A DNA stretch of 13,397 nt from Planctomycetota bacterium (GTDB lineage: Bacteria > Planctomycetota > Planctomycetia > Planctomycetales > Planctomycetaceae). Where the stretch lies: assembly GCA_003669575.1 (NCBI GenBank), contig QWOR01000070.1:1-13397 (forward strand), in the 5' to 3' direction. Below the pieces are notes generated by a model. It was not told where the DNA came from. It saw only the letters and a list, made by a program, of their open reading frames with translations, and did no database searches. A program made the translations under genes and the position numbers. Of the stretch, positions 6,941 through 13,397 are shown one piece after another (the first letter of the stretch is position 1; each line of letters starts with the position of its first letter).

Positions 6941-8187
6941 GGTGCGTTCTCGCTTGGTTGGGTGGCCTTGTGAAACACGTCCAGCATCCGGGCTGCCTGG
7001 CGGTCACGGTGGTAGTGGGTGGTCACGTACTCGCGGGCGGAGGACGAGAGGCGGGAGCGGAGTTCCGGGTCATCGGCCAGACGTGTGAGTGCATGGACGA
7101 GATCGACTTCCGACTCTGGTTCCATCTCAATCGCTGCTCCAGCGTCCATCACGATCTGCCGCGACTCGCCGCGGACTCCCATGATGATCGGGCGGCCCAT
7201 GGCCATCGTCTCGAAGATTTTGGAGGGGACTACGGTTTCAAAGAGTTCCGTTTTACGCAGGTGGACGAGACACGCATCCGAGCTGGCGAGCACGGTCGGC
7301 ATCTGGTCCCGCGACATGCGGCCCGTCCAGACAATGAGGTCTCCCAGCCCCTGTTCTCTGGCCTGACGCTGGAGTTCTTCTCGGCGGGCACCATCACCGA
7401 CGATCAGGAATGCAATGTCGCTGCGTCCTAGATCCTTTAAGCGTTGGGCTGCCCGTATTACCACTTCCAGCCCATGGGCCATGCCGATCGTGCCAGCGTA
7501 TGAGCAGACGAACTTCCCGGACAGCCCCCAACGTGTGAGGAACTCCTGATCAGGAGGTCGAGGGGTAAAGACATTCGTGTCGACGCCATTCATGACAACG
7601 TTGATGCGGTCACCGACCGGGACCTTCGCTGCGATCTGCTCGCGATACCCATGCCCCACGGTGACGATCTGGTCTGCCGACAGATACATCCGGCGTTCCA
7701 TCCACTCCAGAAAGCGAGTGGCGAGCCCCTTCTTCATTGCCCCGACAGCTGAGATCGATTCCGGCCAGATGTCACGGATTTCGCCGACAAACGGAACTCG
7801 TGTCAGCCAGTGGTACCACACCCCAGCCCAGCCACAGAAGAACTGTGGTGAGGTCGAGACCTCCACATCCGGGCGCGGAAGCCACCAGGCTGACCAGACC
7901 GAACTGACCATATAACTGAGGTAGTTGAGAATCCGCCCGATGGTCCCTTTGTTAGGAGCGATCCAGGTCCAGACGCGGACAACGCGGATGCCATCAATGA
8001 CTTCGGCCTGCGATCGCAACCGATTCCGGTACCCCTCGAACACGACCCCATCCGGACAGTTCGGCACGCAAGTCACCACGGTGACTTCGTGCCCAGCTTT
8101 GACCCAGCGGACTGCGTGCTCGTATGTCCGCGATGCCGGGGCATTGACCTCGGGTGGGAAGTAGTGACAGAAGAACAGTATTTTCAT
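6937..8187 (-). CDS. GT4 glycosyltransferase, WbuB/WcaI-like
   Basis: Retaining GT-B glycosyltransferase of family 4, acting at the cytoplasmic membrane face on a lipid-linked repeat unit. The 416-residue product starts MKILFFCHYFPPEVNAPASR and carries HEVTVVTCVPNCPDGVVFEGY (about 34-53) and a GEIRDIWPESI block (about 135-145). These are hallmarks of the WbuB subgroup, whose E. coli member is linked to L-FucNAc transfer. The C-terminal nucleotide-sugar site shows SYAGTIGMAHGLE (about 229-241), FLIVGDGARREEL (260-272) and a KxxE-type PSKIFETMAMGRP (321-333). ATG 8187 is preferred over the preceding TTG (8190) because it gives the standard N-terminus. It lies 13 nt after the fused oxidoreductase gene and overlaps the methyltransferase gene by 4 nt. 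Donor sugar cannot be read from sequence. Confidence 0.93.
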   Translation of the reverse strand: MKILFFCHYFPPEVNAPASRTYEHAVRWVKAGHEVTVVTCVPNCPDGVVFEGYRNRLRSQAEVIDGIRVVRVWTWIAPNKGTIGRILNYLSYMVSSVWSAWWLPRPDVEVSTSPQFFCGWAGVWYHWLTRVPFVGEIRDIWPESISAVGAMKKGLATRFLEWMERRMYLSADQIVTVGHGYREQIAAKVPVGDRINVVMNGVDTNVFTPRPPDQEFLTRWGLSGKFVCSYAGTIGMAHGLEVVIRAAQRLKDLGRSDIAFLIVGDGARREELQRQAREQGLGDLIVWTGRMSRDQMPTVLASSDACLVHLRKTELFETVVPSKIFETMAMGRPIIMGVRGESRQIVMDAGAAIEMEPESEVDLVHALTRLADDPELRSRLSSSAREYVTTHYHRDRQAARMLDVFHKATQPSENAP

Positions 8188-8200
8188 CAAAGTTGCCGGA

Positions 8201-10318
8201 CTACTGCACGAAGCTGGCGAATGTTGTCGAGATCAGCGACTCCAGCGAGATCGGCATCGGACGGTTCTGGGCGACAGCTTCGATGAACTGCGCAATCTCG
8301 GCGGCGTGGCCCTTGTCCTGTGACAGCCAGGCCTTCTGGTTCATGACTCGCTTGGAACCCGTGTCGAGTTGGAGAGACCGGTAGTCGTCGAGAATGCCGC
8401 TGCGTCCGCCGCCAAAGACTTCCACGCGTTCTTTACTCGTCGCTTTCGCCCCGGTTGTCGTGTAGGTCAGGTGACAAACCGAGCCGTTGGCGTATGTGAG
8501 CAGCAGCTGGACATCATCCGGTGAATTGCGATCGACCGCGATGCGATCGACCGAGACGGGCTCGGAATCGGTCAGGAACGCGAAGAAGTCGAGGAAGTGG
8601 CATCCCTCGCCGACAATTCGGCCTCCCTCGGCAGGATCAGCCACCCAGTGCTCGGCGGGAATTGTCCCGGCGTTCACACGGTAATGCACACTGAGAGGAT
8701 GAATCCCGGTGAAATGTTTTTTCAGTGCCACGGCCATTGGCGCAAAACGGCGATTAAATCCGACCATCACTCCTCGAGATGACTTCGCAGCTGCCTCGCG
8801 AACCTGTTCCAGCTGATCCATGTTGATCGCGAGAGGCTTTTCAACGAAGACTGCCTTACCAGCGTTTAAAGCCTTCACGACGAGGTCCGCGTGTTGCGAG
8901 TGGCGCGTGGCGATGAAGACCGCATCTGTGGCCGGGTCGGCGAAGATCTCCTCGGCACTGGAGGTGCAGAATGCGAATCCGTATTTTTTCCCTGCCGAGA
9001 CAGCTGATTGACCCGAAGCTGTGAGGATGCCGCGGTACTCGATTCCGGGGAGAGACTTCAAGTTCTTCAGCAGCACGCCACGGGCAAAGTTTCCTGCCCC
9101 GATGAACGAGACACCGATGGTCCCTTTCACGGGGACGGATGGTGGTGATGACGCTGATCGCAGAACGACAGAAGAGGCGGGCGGTGTCTGTTCTTCGCTC
9201 GGGTATTTTAGAACAACACCCAGGTACGGTTCCTTGCCATCGAGAATCATCTCGTAGGCTTTGACGGCGTCAGCGATGGGAAAACGGTGGGTCGTCAGCT
9301 TCTCCGGATGAATGACACCGAGGGCACACAGATCGAGAAACGCTTCGAGGTTTCGTTGCTCCGTCCAGCGCACATACCCGATCGGGTAGTCGTGGCCGCG
9401 CTCCTCGAATTGCGGGTCATACCGTCCCGGGCCGTACGAACGGGAGACGATAAACGTCAACTCCTTGTGATAGTAATCGTTACGAGGAATATCCATTCCC
9501 GTTACGCCCACCATCACGACCTTGGCCCGGTCGCGGGCAATGCGGGCCGCCAGTTCGACCGGCGTGTTACTCTTGGTCGCAGCTGTGATGAGCACGGCGT
9601 CGGCCCCCCGGCCGCGAGTGGTCTTAATCACCGCCTCTTCGATGGCCGGGCCTTCACCGGCGAAGGCAGCCACCGCTCCATTGGCAATGGCCTGTTCGGT
9701 ACGCTTGGAAGAGACATCGAGACCAATCACGCGACAGCCACTTGCCTTGAGCAGCATGACCGCCAGTTGGCCGATTAGCCCTAGCCCAATCACGGCGACC
9801 GTCTCACCAACGCGAGCATCGGTGTTGCGAATTCCTTGCAACGCGATTGACCCGACGGTGGCATAGGCCGCCTGCTCGGCCGTCACCCCGGCAGGGGCCA
9901 TCGCCGTCAGCAGACGCGGAACCGCATTGACCTCTGCATGACAGGCAAACCCCGCTCCGCAACAGGCCACTAACTGACCCGGTTCATGCCCAATTACATT
10001 CGCCCCGAGCGCGGTGATGTGGCCAGCTGCGCTGTACCCCAGCGGCAACTCTCGATCGAATTGTTCCCGCACCGCATTGAGCGTCGCCAGGAACCCATCC
10101 TTACGCAGCTTGTCCATGACCCGCTGCACCAGGTCGGGGCGCTCACGAGCCATGCCGACGAGGCTTTTCTGGCTCAACTCGATCGAGGCCCGCTCTGTTC
10201 CCGCCGAAATCAGCGAAACTACATTCCGCACGAGCATGCGATCGGGCTGCAACTGCGGCGTCGGAACATCGACGACCCGCACCTGCCCGGTCTTACGGTT
10301 TTGAAGGACTTGTTTCAT
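8201..10318 (-). CDS. Bi-domain oxidoreductase: medium-chain dehydrogenase fused to Gfo/Idh/MocA
   Basis: A 705-residue fusion. Residues 1 to about 370 are a medium-chain dehydrogenase: a GroES-like part with LPLGYSAAGHITALG (91-105) and a Rossmann fold with VAVIGLGLIGQLAV (174-187; GLGLIG binds NAD(P)), followed by an acidic residue at the end of beta-2 (GLD, 199-201). The usual GHE zinc site and structural Cys cluster are not visible, so this half may be zinc-independent. A Ser/Pro-rich linker (about 372-398) leads to the Gfo/Idh/MocA half, with a second nucleotide fold GVSFIGAGNFARG (402-414), AVFVEKPLAI (489-498, the EKP signature) and GEGCHFLDF (570-578) holding the probable catalytic His574. 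Such fusions recur in exopolysaccharide loci and probably oxidise or reduce a nucleotide sugar in successive steps; the substrate is not established. ATG 10318 has no clear Shine-Dalgarno. The methyltransferase gene ends 45 nt upstream and the GT4 gene starts 13 nt downstream. Confidence 0.93.
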   Translation of the reverse strand: MKQVLQNRKTGQVRVVDVPTPQLQPDRMLVRNVVSLISAGTERASIELSQKSLVGMARERPDLVQRVMDKLRKDGFLATLNAVREQFDRELPLGYSAAGHITALGANVIGHEPGQLVACCGAGFACHAEVNAVPRLLTAMAPAGVTAEQAAYATVGSIALQGIRNTDARVGETVAVIGLGLIGQLAVMLLKASGCRVIGLDVSSKRTEQAIANGAVAAFAGEGPAIEEAVIKTTRGRGADAVLITAATKSNTPVELAARIARDRAKVVMVGVTGMDIPRNDYYHKELTFIVSRSYGPGRYDPQFEERGHDYPIGYVRWTEQRNLEAFLDLCALGVIHPEKLTTHRFPIADAVKAYEMILDGKEPYLGVVLKYPSEEQTPPASSVVLRSASSPPSVPVKGTIGVSFIGAGNFARGVLLKNLKSLPGIEYRGILTASGQSAVSAGKKYGFAFCTSSAEEIFADPATDAVFIATRHSQHADLVVKALNAGKAVFVEKPLAINMDQLEQVREAAAKSSRGVMVGFNRRFAPMAVALKKHFTGIHPLSVHYRVNAGTIPAEHWVADPAEGGRIVGEGCHFLDFFAFLTDSEPVSVDRIAVDRNSPDDVQLLLTYANGSVCHLTYTTTGAKATSKERVEVFGGGRSGILDDYRSLQLDTGSKRVMNQKAWLSQDKGHAAEIAQFIEAVAQNRPMPISLESLISTTFASFVQ

Positions 10319-10363
10319 GGAGGCTAAGTCGTCGGTCAGGTCAGTTGAGCGTTGGCGGCGAGA

Positions 10364-11062
10364 TCACTTCTGGACGATCCAGTATGACATTCGCCCCTTA
10401 CCAGCCCATTGCTTAAATGTACTTGGTTGGTCATTCCACAGAACGTTCGGGAAGAAGCTGCGAATCATCGCATCTGCACGAGTCCACTGGTAAGTGTGCG
10501 GGTGAGCGACAAAGAGCCATTCGTTGGGTTTACGCCAGCGGTTGAAGTGCCACTTCTTCTCCCCAGCAAATGAGAGCGTACTGACGGAAAATGCAAAGAT
10601 GCCTCCCGGTTTCAGCACACGCTGAATCTCCTTGAGTATCGACTCCGGAGACTGGGCATGGTCGACCACATTGATACAGGCCACCAGATCGAAAGTCGCA
10701 TCATCGAAGGGCATCCGCTCGCCGATGCAACTCTGGTAATGAACACGGCCGCGGATCGCGTCGACATACCTTTGTAGATCGGCATCCGGCAAGTTGATGT
10801 CGAGCCGGGGAAGTGGATCGATCCCATCGATTCGCCCGGCTTTGTGAGCAAAGTGGGCAGCCAGGAAGCCGAGCCCGAAACATCCAACGCCGACTTCGAG
10901 AGAGCGCACAACCGGCGTCTTCACATACCTGTCGAGTGGCCCAGCGATCTCGCTGTGCTCCACCAGTTCATAAAGTAGTCTCGATACGTTCGACGTGTCT
11001 TTGACCCAATTGGCCATTTCATGGTCCTGGGCCTTTTGGAACGACTCGTCAGAGATGGACAT
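10364..11062 (-). CDS. Class I SAM-dependent methyltransferase, divergent motif I
   Basis: A 232-residue methyltransferase. Motif I reads SLEVGVGCFGLGFLAAHF (about 54-71), with GVGCFG in place of the common GCGxG, followed by GIDPLPRLD. An ERMPFDDATFDLVACINVVDHAQSPE block (about 115-140) and LKEIQRVLKPGGIFAFSVS make up the acidic loop and post-II strand of the Methyltransf_11 fold. NVVDHAQSP replaces the usual VxEHxxxP. The C-terminus is aromatic (KKWHFNRWRKPNEWLF, then HPHTYQWTRADAM). ATG 11062 is preceded by GGTGA about 7 nt upstream. It sits 25 nt after the GT4 gene and 45 nt before the fused oxidoreductase gene, so it is part of the same transcript. The acceptor is unknown; a sugar or sugar nucleotide is the natural guess from context. 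Confidence 0.88.
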   Translation of the reverse strand: MSISDESFQKAQDHEMANWVKDTSNVSRLLYELVEHSEIAGPLDRYVKTPVVRSLEVGVGCFGLGFLAAHFAHKAGRIDGIDPLPRLDINLPDADLQRYVDAIRGRVHYQSCIGERMPFDDATFDLVACINVVDHAQSPESILKEIQRVLKPGGIFAFSVSTLSFAGEKKWHFNRWRKPNEWLFVAHPHTYQWTRADAMIRSFFPNVLWNDQPSTFKQWAGKGRMSYWIVQK

Positions 11063-11087
11063 GGTTAAGTCACCGTGTTGTTGGAGA

Positions 11088-12371
11088 TCAGGTTAAAGTT
11101 GAGGACTGTCGACCCGTTGTCGGCAAGTCTATTTCAGAGAAGGTTTCTCGGATTGTCTGGGCGAGCTGGAGTTGATACTGCTGAAGCGTCAGTCCAGATG
11201 CAACTTGTCTGGCCGCCTCACCCATCGAATGTCGAAATTCTTCGCTGTCTGACAATCTGCTGATCGCTTGGGCAATGGCTTCAGGATCTCGGACGGGAAT
11301 CAGAAAGCCCGTAAAACCATCTTTTACAGTGGATCCCGCATTGGGCGTCGCGATGACCGGCAATCCGTGAGCCATGGCTTCGTAGCAGACGTTGGCGGAT
11401 CCTTCGGCCAGGGAGGCGTGCAGGAGGATGTCTGCGCTCTGGTATTCCTGAGTCATCTCGGAGCGAGGAACTGGACCGGCGAACTCAACCGGGCAGCGGG
11501 ACTGTGAGTTCAGAAATTGTCCTTTGATGGCGGTCATGTTGAGGCGGTTGGGGCCGACAAAACGTAAGTGAAACCGTGGATCATCGAGAAGTTCCGCCGC
11601 TTGCAGGACGTAAGGGACGCCTTTGCGAAGTTCGACCGTACCAGCGATCAGGATGCGAATCTGACTGCTGTTTGCAGTCGGGGCACGGGCCACGGTCGGG
11701 CCAGAGTATCCCCAGCGGGCGACGCGGCACTTGGACGGATCAACCCCGACCTCGGCCAGTGAGTCAGCAACGTACTCCGAGCCACAGAGGATCAGGTCGG
11801 CAAGTTCCCATTCGCGACGTTCGCGGGAGATCAATTCGTCAGGTGAGTCAGAGGTGTGCTCCGCAAGTTCCAGGTTCGGAAACCTCTGACGCTCATCGGA
11901 GAGCAGCTGTTCGACAACCTCCAGCGGGGCAATCGTCATGTCGAGTATGCACTTCAACCCTTTGGCCTTGGCTGCTTCGAATATCTCCACAGCTGCGCCG
12001 TTGAATGCATAGACCGCATCGGCCTTCCCGAAACCACGACGAACCACATCTCGCCCAAATGCCTCGTTCTGCGCGACCCAGCGGGCGTACTGACCAAGAT
12101 GTTGGGACCGCTTGCGGTTCTTCCACATCGCCCATGGCGAGGACCACAGGCATGTCACTTTGTCGTCTGGCACTCCCGGATGAGTACGCCCCTGCAAGGA
12201 TTTCCAGCCAGGTACCGGCATGTCAGGCTTGAAGACTTTGCTTAATGCTCGCAACCATGGGGCTGCCATGCTGATATCGGTATACAGGCCGGCAAGCATT
12301 CCCGCATGTTGCAAGGCAGCAGGGACCGCGTAGTGGCGGCGGGCTCCAATCTGAGTGACGAGGACTTGCAA
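11088..12371 (-). CDS. GT4 glycosyltransferase
   Basis: GT-B retaining glycosyltransferase, cytoplasmic face. From TTG 12371 the product has 427 residues and begins MQVLVTQIGARRHYAVP, a normal first beta strand for the fold. The frame is open to a TTG at 12485, but that would overlap the upstream methyltransferase gene by 74 nt and add a low-complexity Ser/Pro-rich stretch. No ATG occurs before residue 63 of the long version. Marks include KCILDMTIAPLEVV, a LILCGSEYVADSL segment, RILIAGTVELRKGVPYVLQA (start of the donor domain), LHASLAEGSANVCYEAMAHG with the E-x7-E motif, and LPVIATPNAGSTVKDGFTGF after it. The gap to the next methyltransferase gene is 25 nt. Relatives are found in many polysaccharide loci; donor and acceptor cannot be read from sequence. 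Start uncertain, family sure. Confidence 0.88.
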   Translation of the reverse strand: MQVLVTQIGARRHYAVPAALQHAGMLAGLYTDISMAAPWLRALSKVFKPDMPVPGWKSLQGRTHPGVPDDKVTCLWSSPWAMWKNRKRSQHLGQYARWVAQNEAFGRDVVRRGFGKADAVYAFNGAAVEIFEAAKAKGLKCILDMTIAPLEVVEQLLSDERQRFPNLELAEHTSDSPDELISRERREWELADLILCGSEYVADSLAEVGVDPSKCRVARWGYSGPTVARAPTANSSQIRILIAGTVELRKGVPYVLQAAELLDDPRFHLRFVGPNRLNMTAIKGQFLNSQSRCPVEFAGPVPRSEMTQEYQSADILLHASLAEGSANVCYEAMAHGLPVIATPNAGSTVKDGFTGFLIPVRDPEAIAQAISRLSDSEEFRHSMGEAARQVASGLTLQQYQLQLAQTIRETFSEIDLPTTGRQSSTLT

Positions 12372-12411
12372 GGGAGAATTTGTCAGCTGAGAGTTGTCAG
12401 GAAAACGGCCA

Positions 12412-13155
12412 TCAATTCTGGGGCTTGGTGGCGCGGACGTAGATGCTGAAAGGGACTTTGGGGTTGGACCCGTCGAGCAGGGCAAACGGGGCCAGCATAA
12501 AGAACAACGGGATGCCGAGCTTCAATCCACCAACGAGTTGGATATTCGTGATCTGGGTGTTGCAGGCCTGACGAATCGGACCACCGAGTCCGATCGGTGC
12601 GGACAGCTGGAACCCGATCGGTTCGAGCAGGGCCTTGAACCCTTCATAGGTGTAGCCCGGTCGAACATGACCACCCGTCTCGTGGGGGTCGAGCGGATAA
12701 TTGGCGTTGATGGGATGTACCGGGTTTGGGCAGCAGATGTGCAGCACTCCACCTGGCTTAAGAATCTTGTAGAAGTGGCGGCACACCTGTTCGTCGCCCT
12801 TGATGTGCTCCATGACTTCGCAGCAGATGATCTCGTCGAACTGGACTCCGATTTTGTCGATGTCGTACAGGTTGTGATCACGGAATTCGAGTCGGTTCTC
12901 GGGGATGCCGTGATACTCATTGAAGAACTTCTTGTCGCGGACCACTTCGTCTTTGATCGAGACGCCGAGGACTCTGTTCCCCATCCGGTAAGCTTGATAG
13001 GAGAGCATGCCGTTCCCACAGCCGGCATCCAGAACCAGTCTCTGTTCACCTGGCTTCGGGCGTCCGAAGAATTTTGGCAATACTCGAAAACGCAGTCGAG
13101 CGTTCAAGTTCAGGCCAGGAAAGAAGAGCCACTTGATTTGTTCACGAAACATCAT
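12412..13155 (-). CDS. Class I SAM-dependent methyltransferase (first of the cluster)
   Basis: A 247-residue methyltransferase. Motif I is LVLDAGCGNGMLSYQAYRMG (40-59), with GVSI after beta-2 in place of the usual acidic end, then an acidic FRDHNLYDID element. FDEIICCEVMEHIKGDEQV and FYKILKPGGVLHICCPNPVH give the remaining core strands. The C-terminal part has DPHETGGHVRPGYTYEGF, a lid region resembling that of polysaccharide-cluster methyltransferases, and a hydrophobic stretch (GIPLFFMLAPFALL) that may touch the membrane or form a hydrophobic core. Two tandem ATG codons at 13155 and 13152 are possible starts; no clear Shine-Dalgarno sequence precedes them. It lies 88 nt after the partial transferase gene, and its stop is about 40 nt before the probable start of the GT4 gene. 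Methyl acceptor unknown. Confidence 0.9.
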   Translation of the reverse strand: MMFREQIKWLFFPGLNLNARLRFRVLPKFFGRPKPGEQRLVLDAGCGNGMLSYQAYRMGNRVLGVSIKDEVVRDKKFFNEYHGIPENRLEFRDHNLYDIDKIGVQFDEIICCEVMEHIKGDEQVCRHFYKILKPGGVLHICCPNPVHPINANYPLDPHETGGHVRPGYTYEGFKALLEPIGFQLSAPIGLGGPIRQACNTQITNIQLVGGLKLGIPLFFMLAPFALLDGSNPKVPFSIYVRATKPQN

Positions 13156-13243
13156 GGTTGCAAGTCTTCAGCGATAGATGGTGTGTGATTCTGGCTGATA
13201 CGGACAGTCAGTCATCGACGAGACGCAGTTTGGTTTGGAACTC

Positions 13244-13397
13244 TCAAGGCTGGGGATGTGTGACTTGGTGAGGACTCGGAGTGAGTGTCTGAGTTCGCAG
13301 TTCTTCGAGTTTAACCAGCATGTGAATCTCATGCGTGAGCCGCAACAGGCAGAACATCAGGCCGGCGTATCCATCCAGGAATCCCCGTTTCCAGAAA
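13244..13397 (-). CDS. C-terminal end of a GT2-like glycosyltransferase (partial)
   Basis: Only the last 50 codons are in the window; the gene continues past the right edge. The frame read from 13396 gives FWKRGFLDGYAGLMFCLLRL followed by THEIHMLVKLEELR and a TGA at 13244-13246. The RGFLDGxAG pattern followed by a hydrophobic stretch and a KLxEL tail resembles the C-terminus of family 2 transferases of the WaaE/KdtX type. After this comes a 16-residue Thr/Pro/His-rich tail. The gene lies 88 nt upstream of the first methyltransferase in the same orientation, so it probably belongs to the same operon. The call rests on a short stretch only. Confidence 0.6.
   Translation of the reverse strand, partial: FWKRGFLDGYAGLMFCLLRLTHEIHMLVKLEELRTQTLTPSPHQVTHPQP

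Noticed and set aside
6823..7431. 202-codon plus-strand open frame
   Set aside because: It is antisense to the methyltransferase/GT4 junction, with His/Arg/Gly-rich off-frame composition and no family resemblance.
12394..13188. 264-codon plus-strand open frame, the longest on that strand
   Set aside because: It lies antisense to the first methyltransferase gene, has no recognisable domain, and its residues look like an off-frame reading of a GC-rich gene.
13156..13243. Promoter or terminator in the 88-nt gap after the partial transferase gene
   Set aside because: No good -10/-35 pair and no stem-loop with a U-tract were found.

Overview
The window is one dense, single-direction block of surface/exopolysaccharide genes. 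Every gene supported here lies on the minus strand, so transcription runs from about 13.4 kb down to 1. Base composition is roughly mid-50s % GC by eye. Most genes lack a good Shine-Dalgarno sequence and several seem to use TTG starts. The proteins look like those of a planctomycete-type bacterium: the BY-kinase linker and its AEAFRGVRTYLL motif, and a WbuB-like transferase beside a fused dehydrogenase. This is an impression from recalled family resemblance, not a database result. No RNA genes, insertion sequences, CRISPR arrays, phage or plasmid functions were seen.

Layout in order of transcription: (1) the C-terminal end of a family 2-like glycosyltransferase cut by the right edge (13397-13244); (2) a class I SAM methyltransferase (13155-12412); (3) a GT4 glycosyltransferase, probably starting at TTG 12371 (to 11088); (4) a second, divergent SAM methyltransferase (11062-10364); (5) a 705-residue fusion of a medium-chain dehydrogenase with a Gfo/Idh/MocA oxidoreductase (10318-8201); (6) a WbuB/WcaI-like GT4 (8187-6937); (7) a third SAM methyltransferase overlapping it by ATGA (6940-6287); (8) a heparinase II/III-like protein with no signal peptide (6258-4522); (9) a WecB-type UDP-GlcNAc 2-epimerase (4344-3217); (10) a YdcF/DUF218 membrane protein with an unusual 5' end (2959 or further upstream, to 2273); (11) a Wzc-like tyrosine autokinase/chain-length regulator overlapping it by 23 nt (2295-73). 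Bases 1-72 hold nothing convincing.

Inferred joint role: WecB and the fused oxidoreductase would make or tailor nucleotide sugars, the GT4 enzymes and the partial transferase would assemble a repeat unit, three methyltransferases would decorate it or its precursors, and the BY-kinase would control polymerisation and export. The heparinase-like protein is the odd member, because it sits in a biosynthetic operon and looks cytoplasmic. No priming transferase, Wzx, Wzy or Wza is present, so the locus must extend beyond the window.

The two largest gaps are the most interesting non-coding parts. Between wecB and the DUF218 gene lies a 16-bp inverted repeat placed inside the spacer of a plausible sigma70-like promoter. 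It is followed by a strong GGAGGA sequence but no ordinary start codon. Between the heparinase gene and wecB is an imperfect hairpin.
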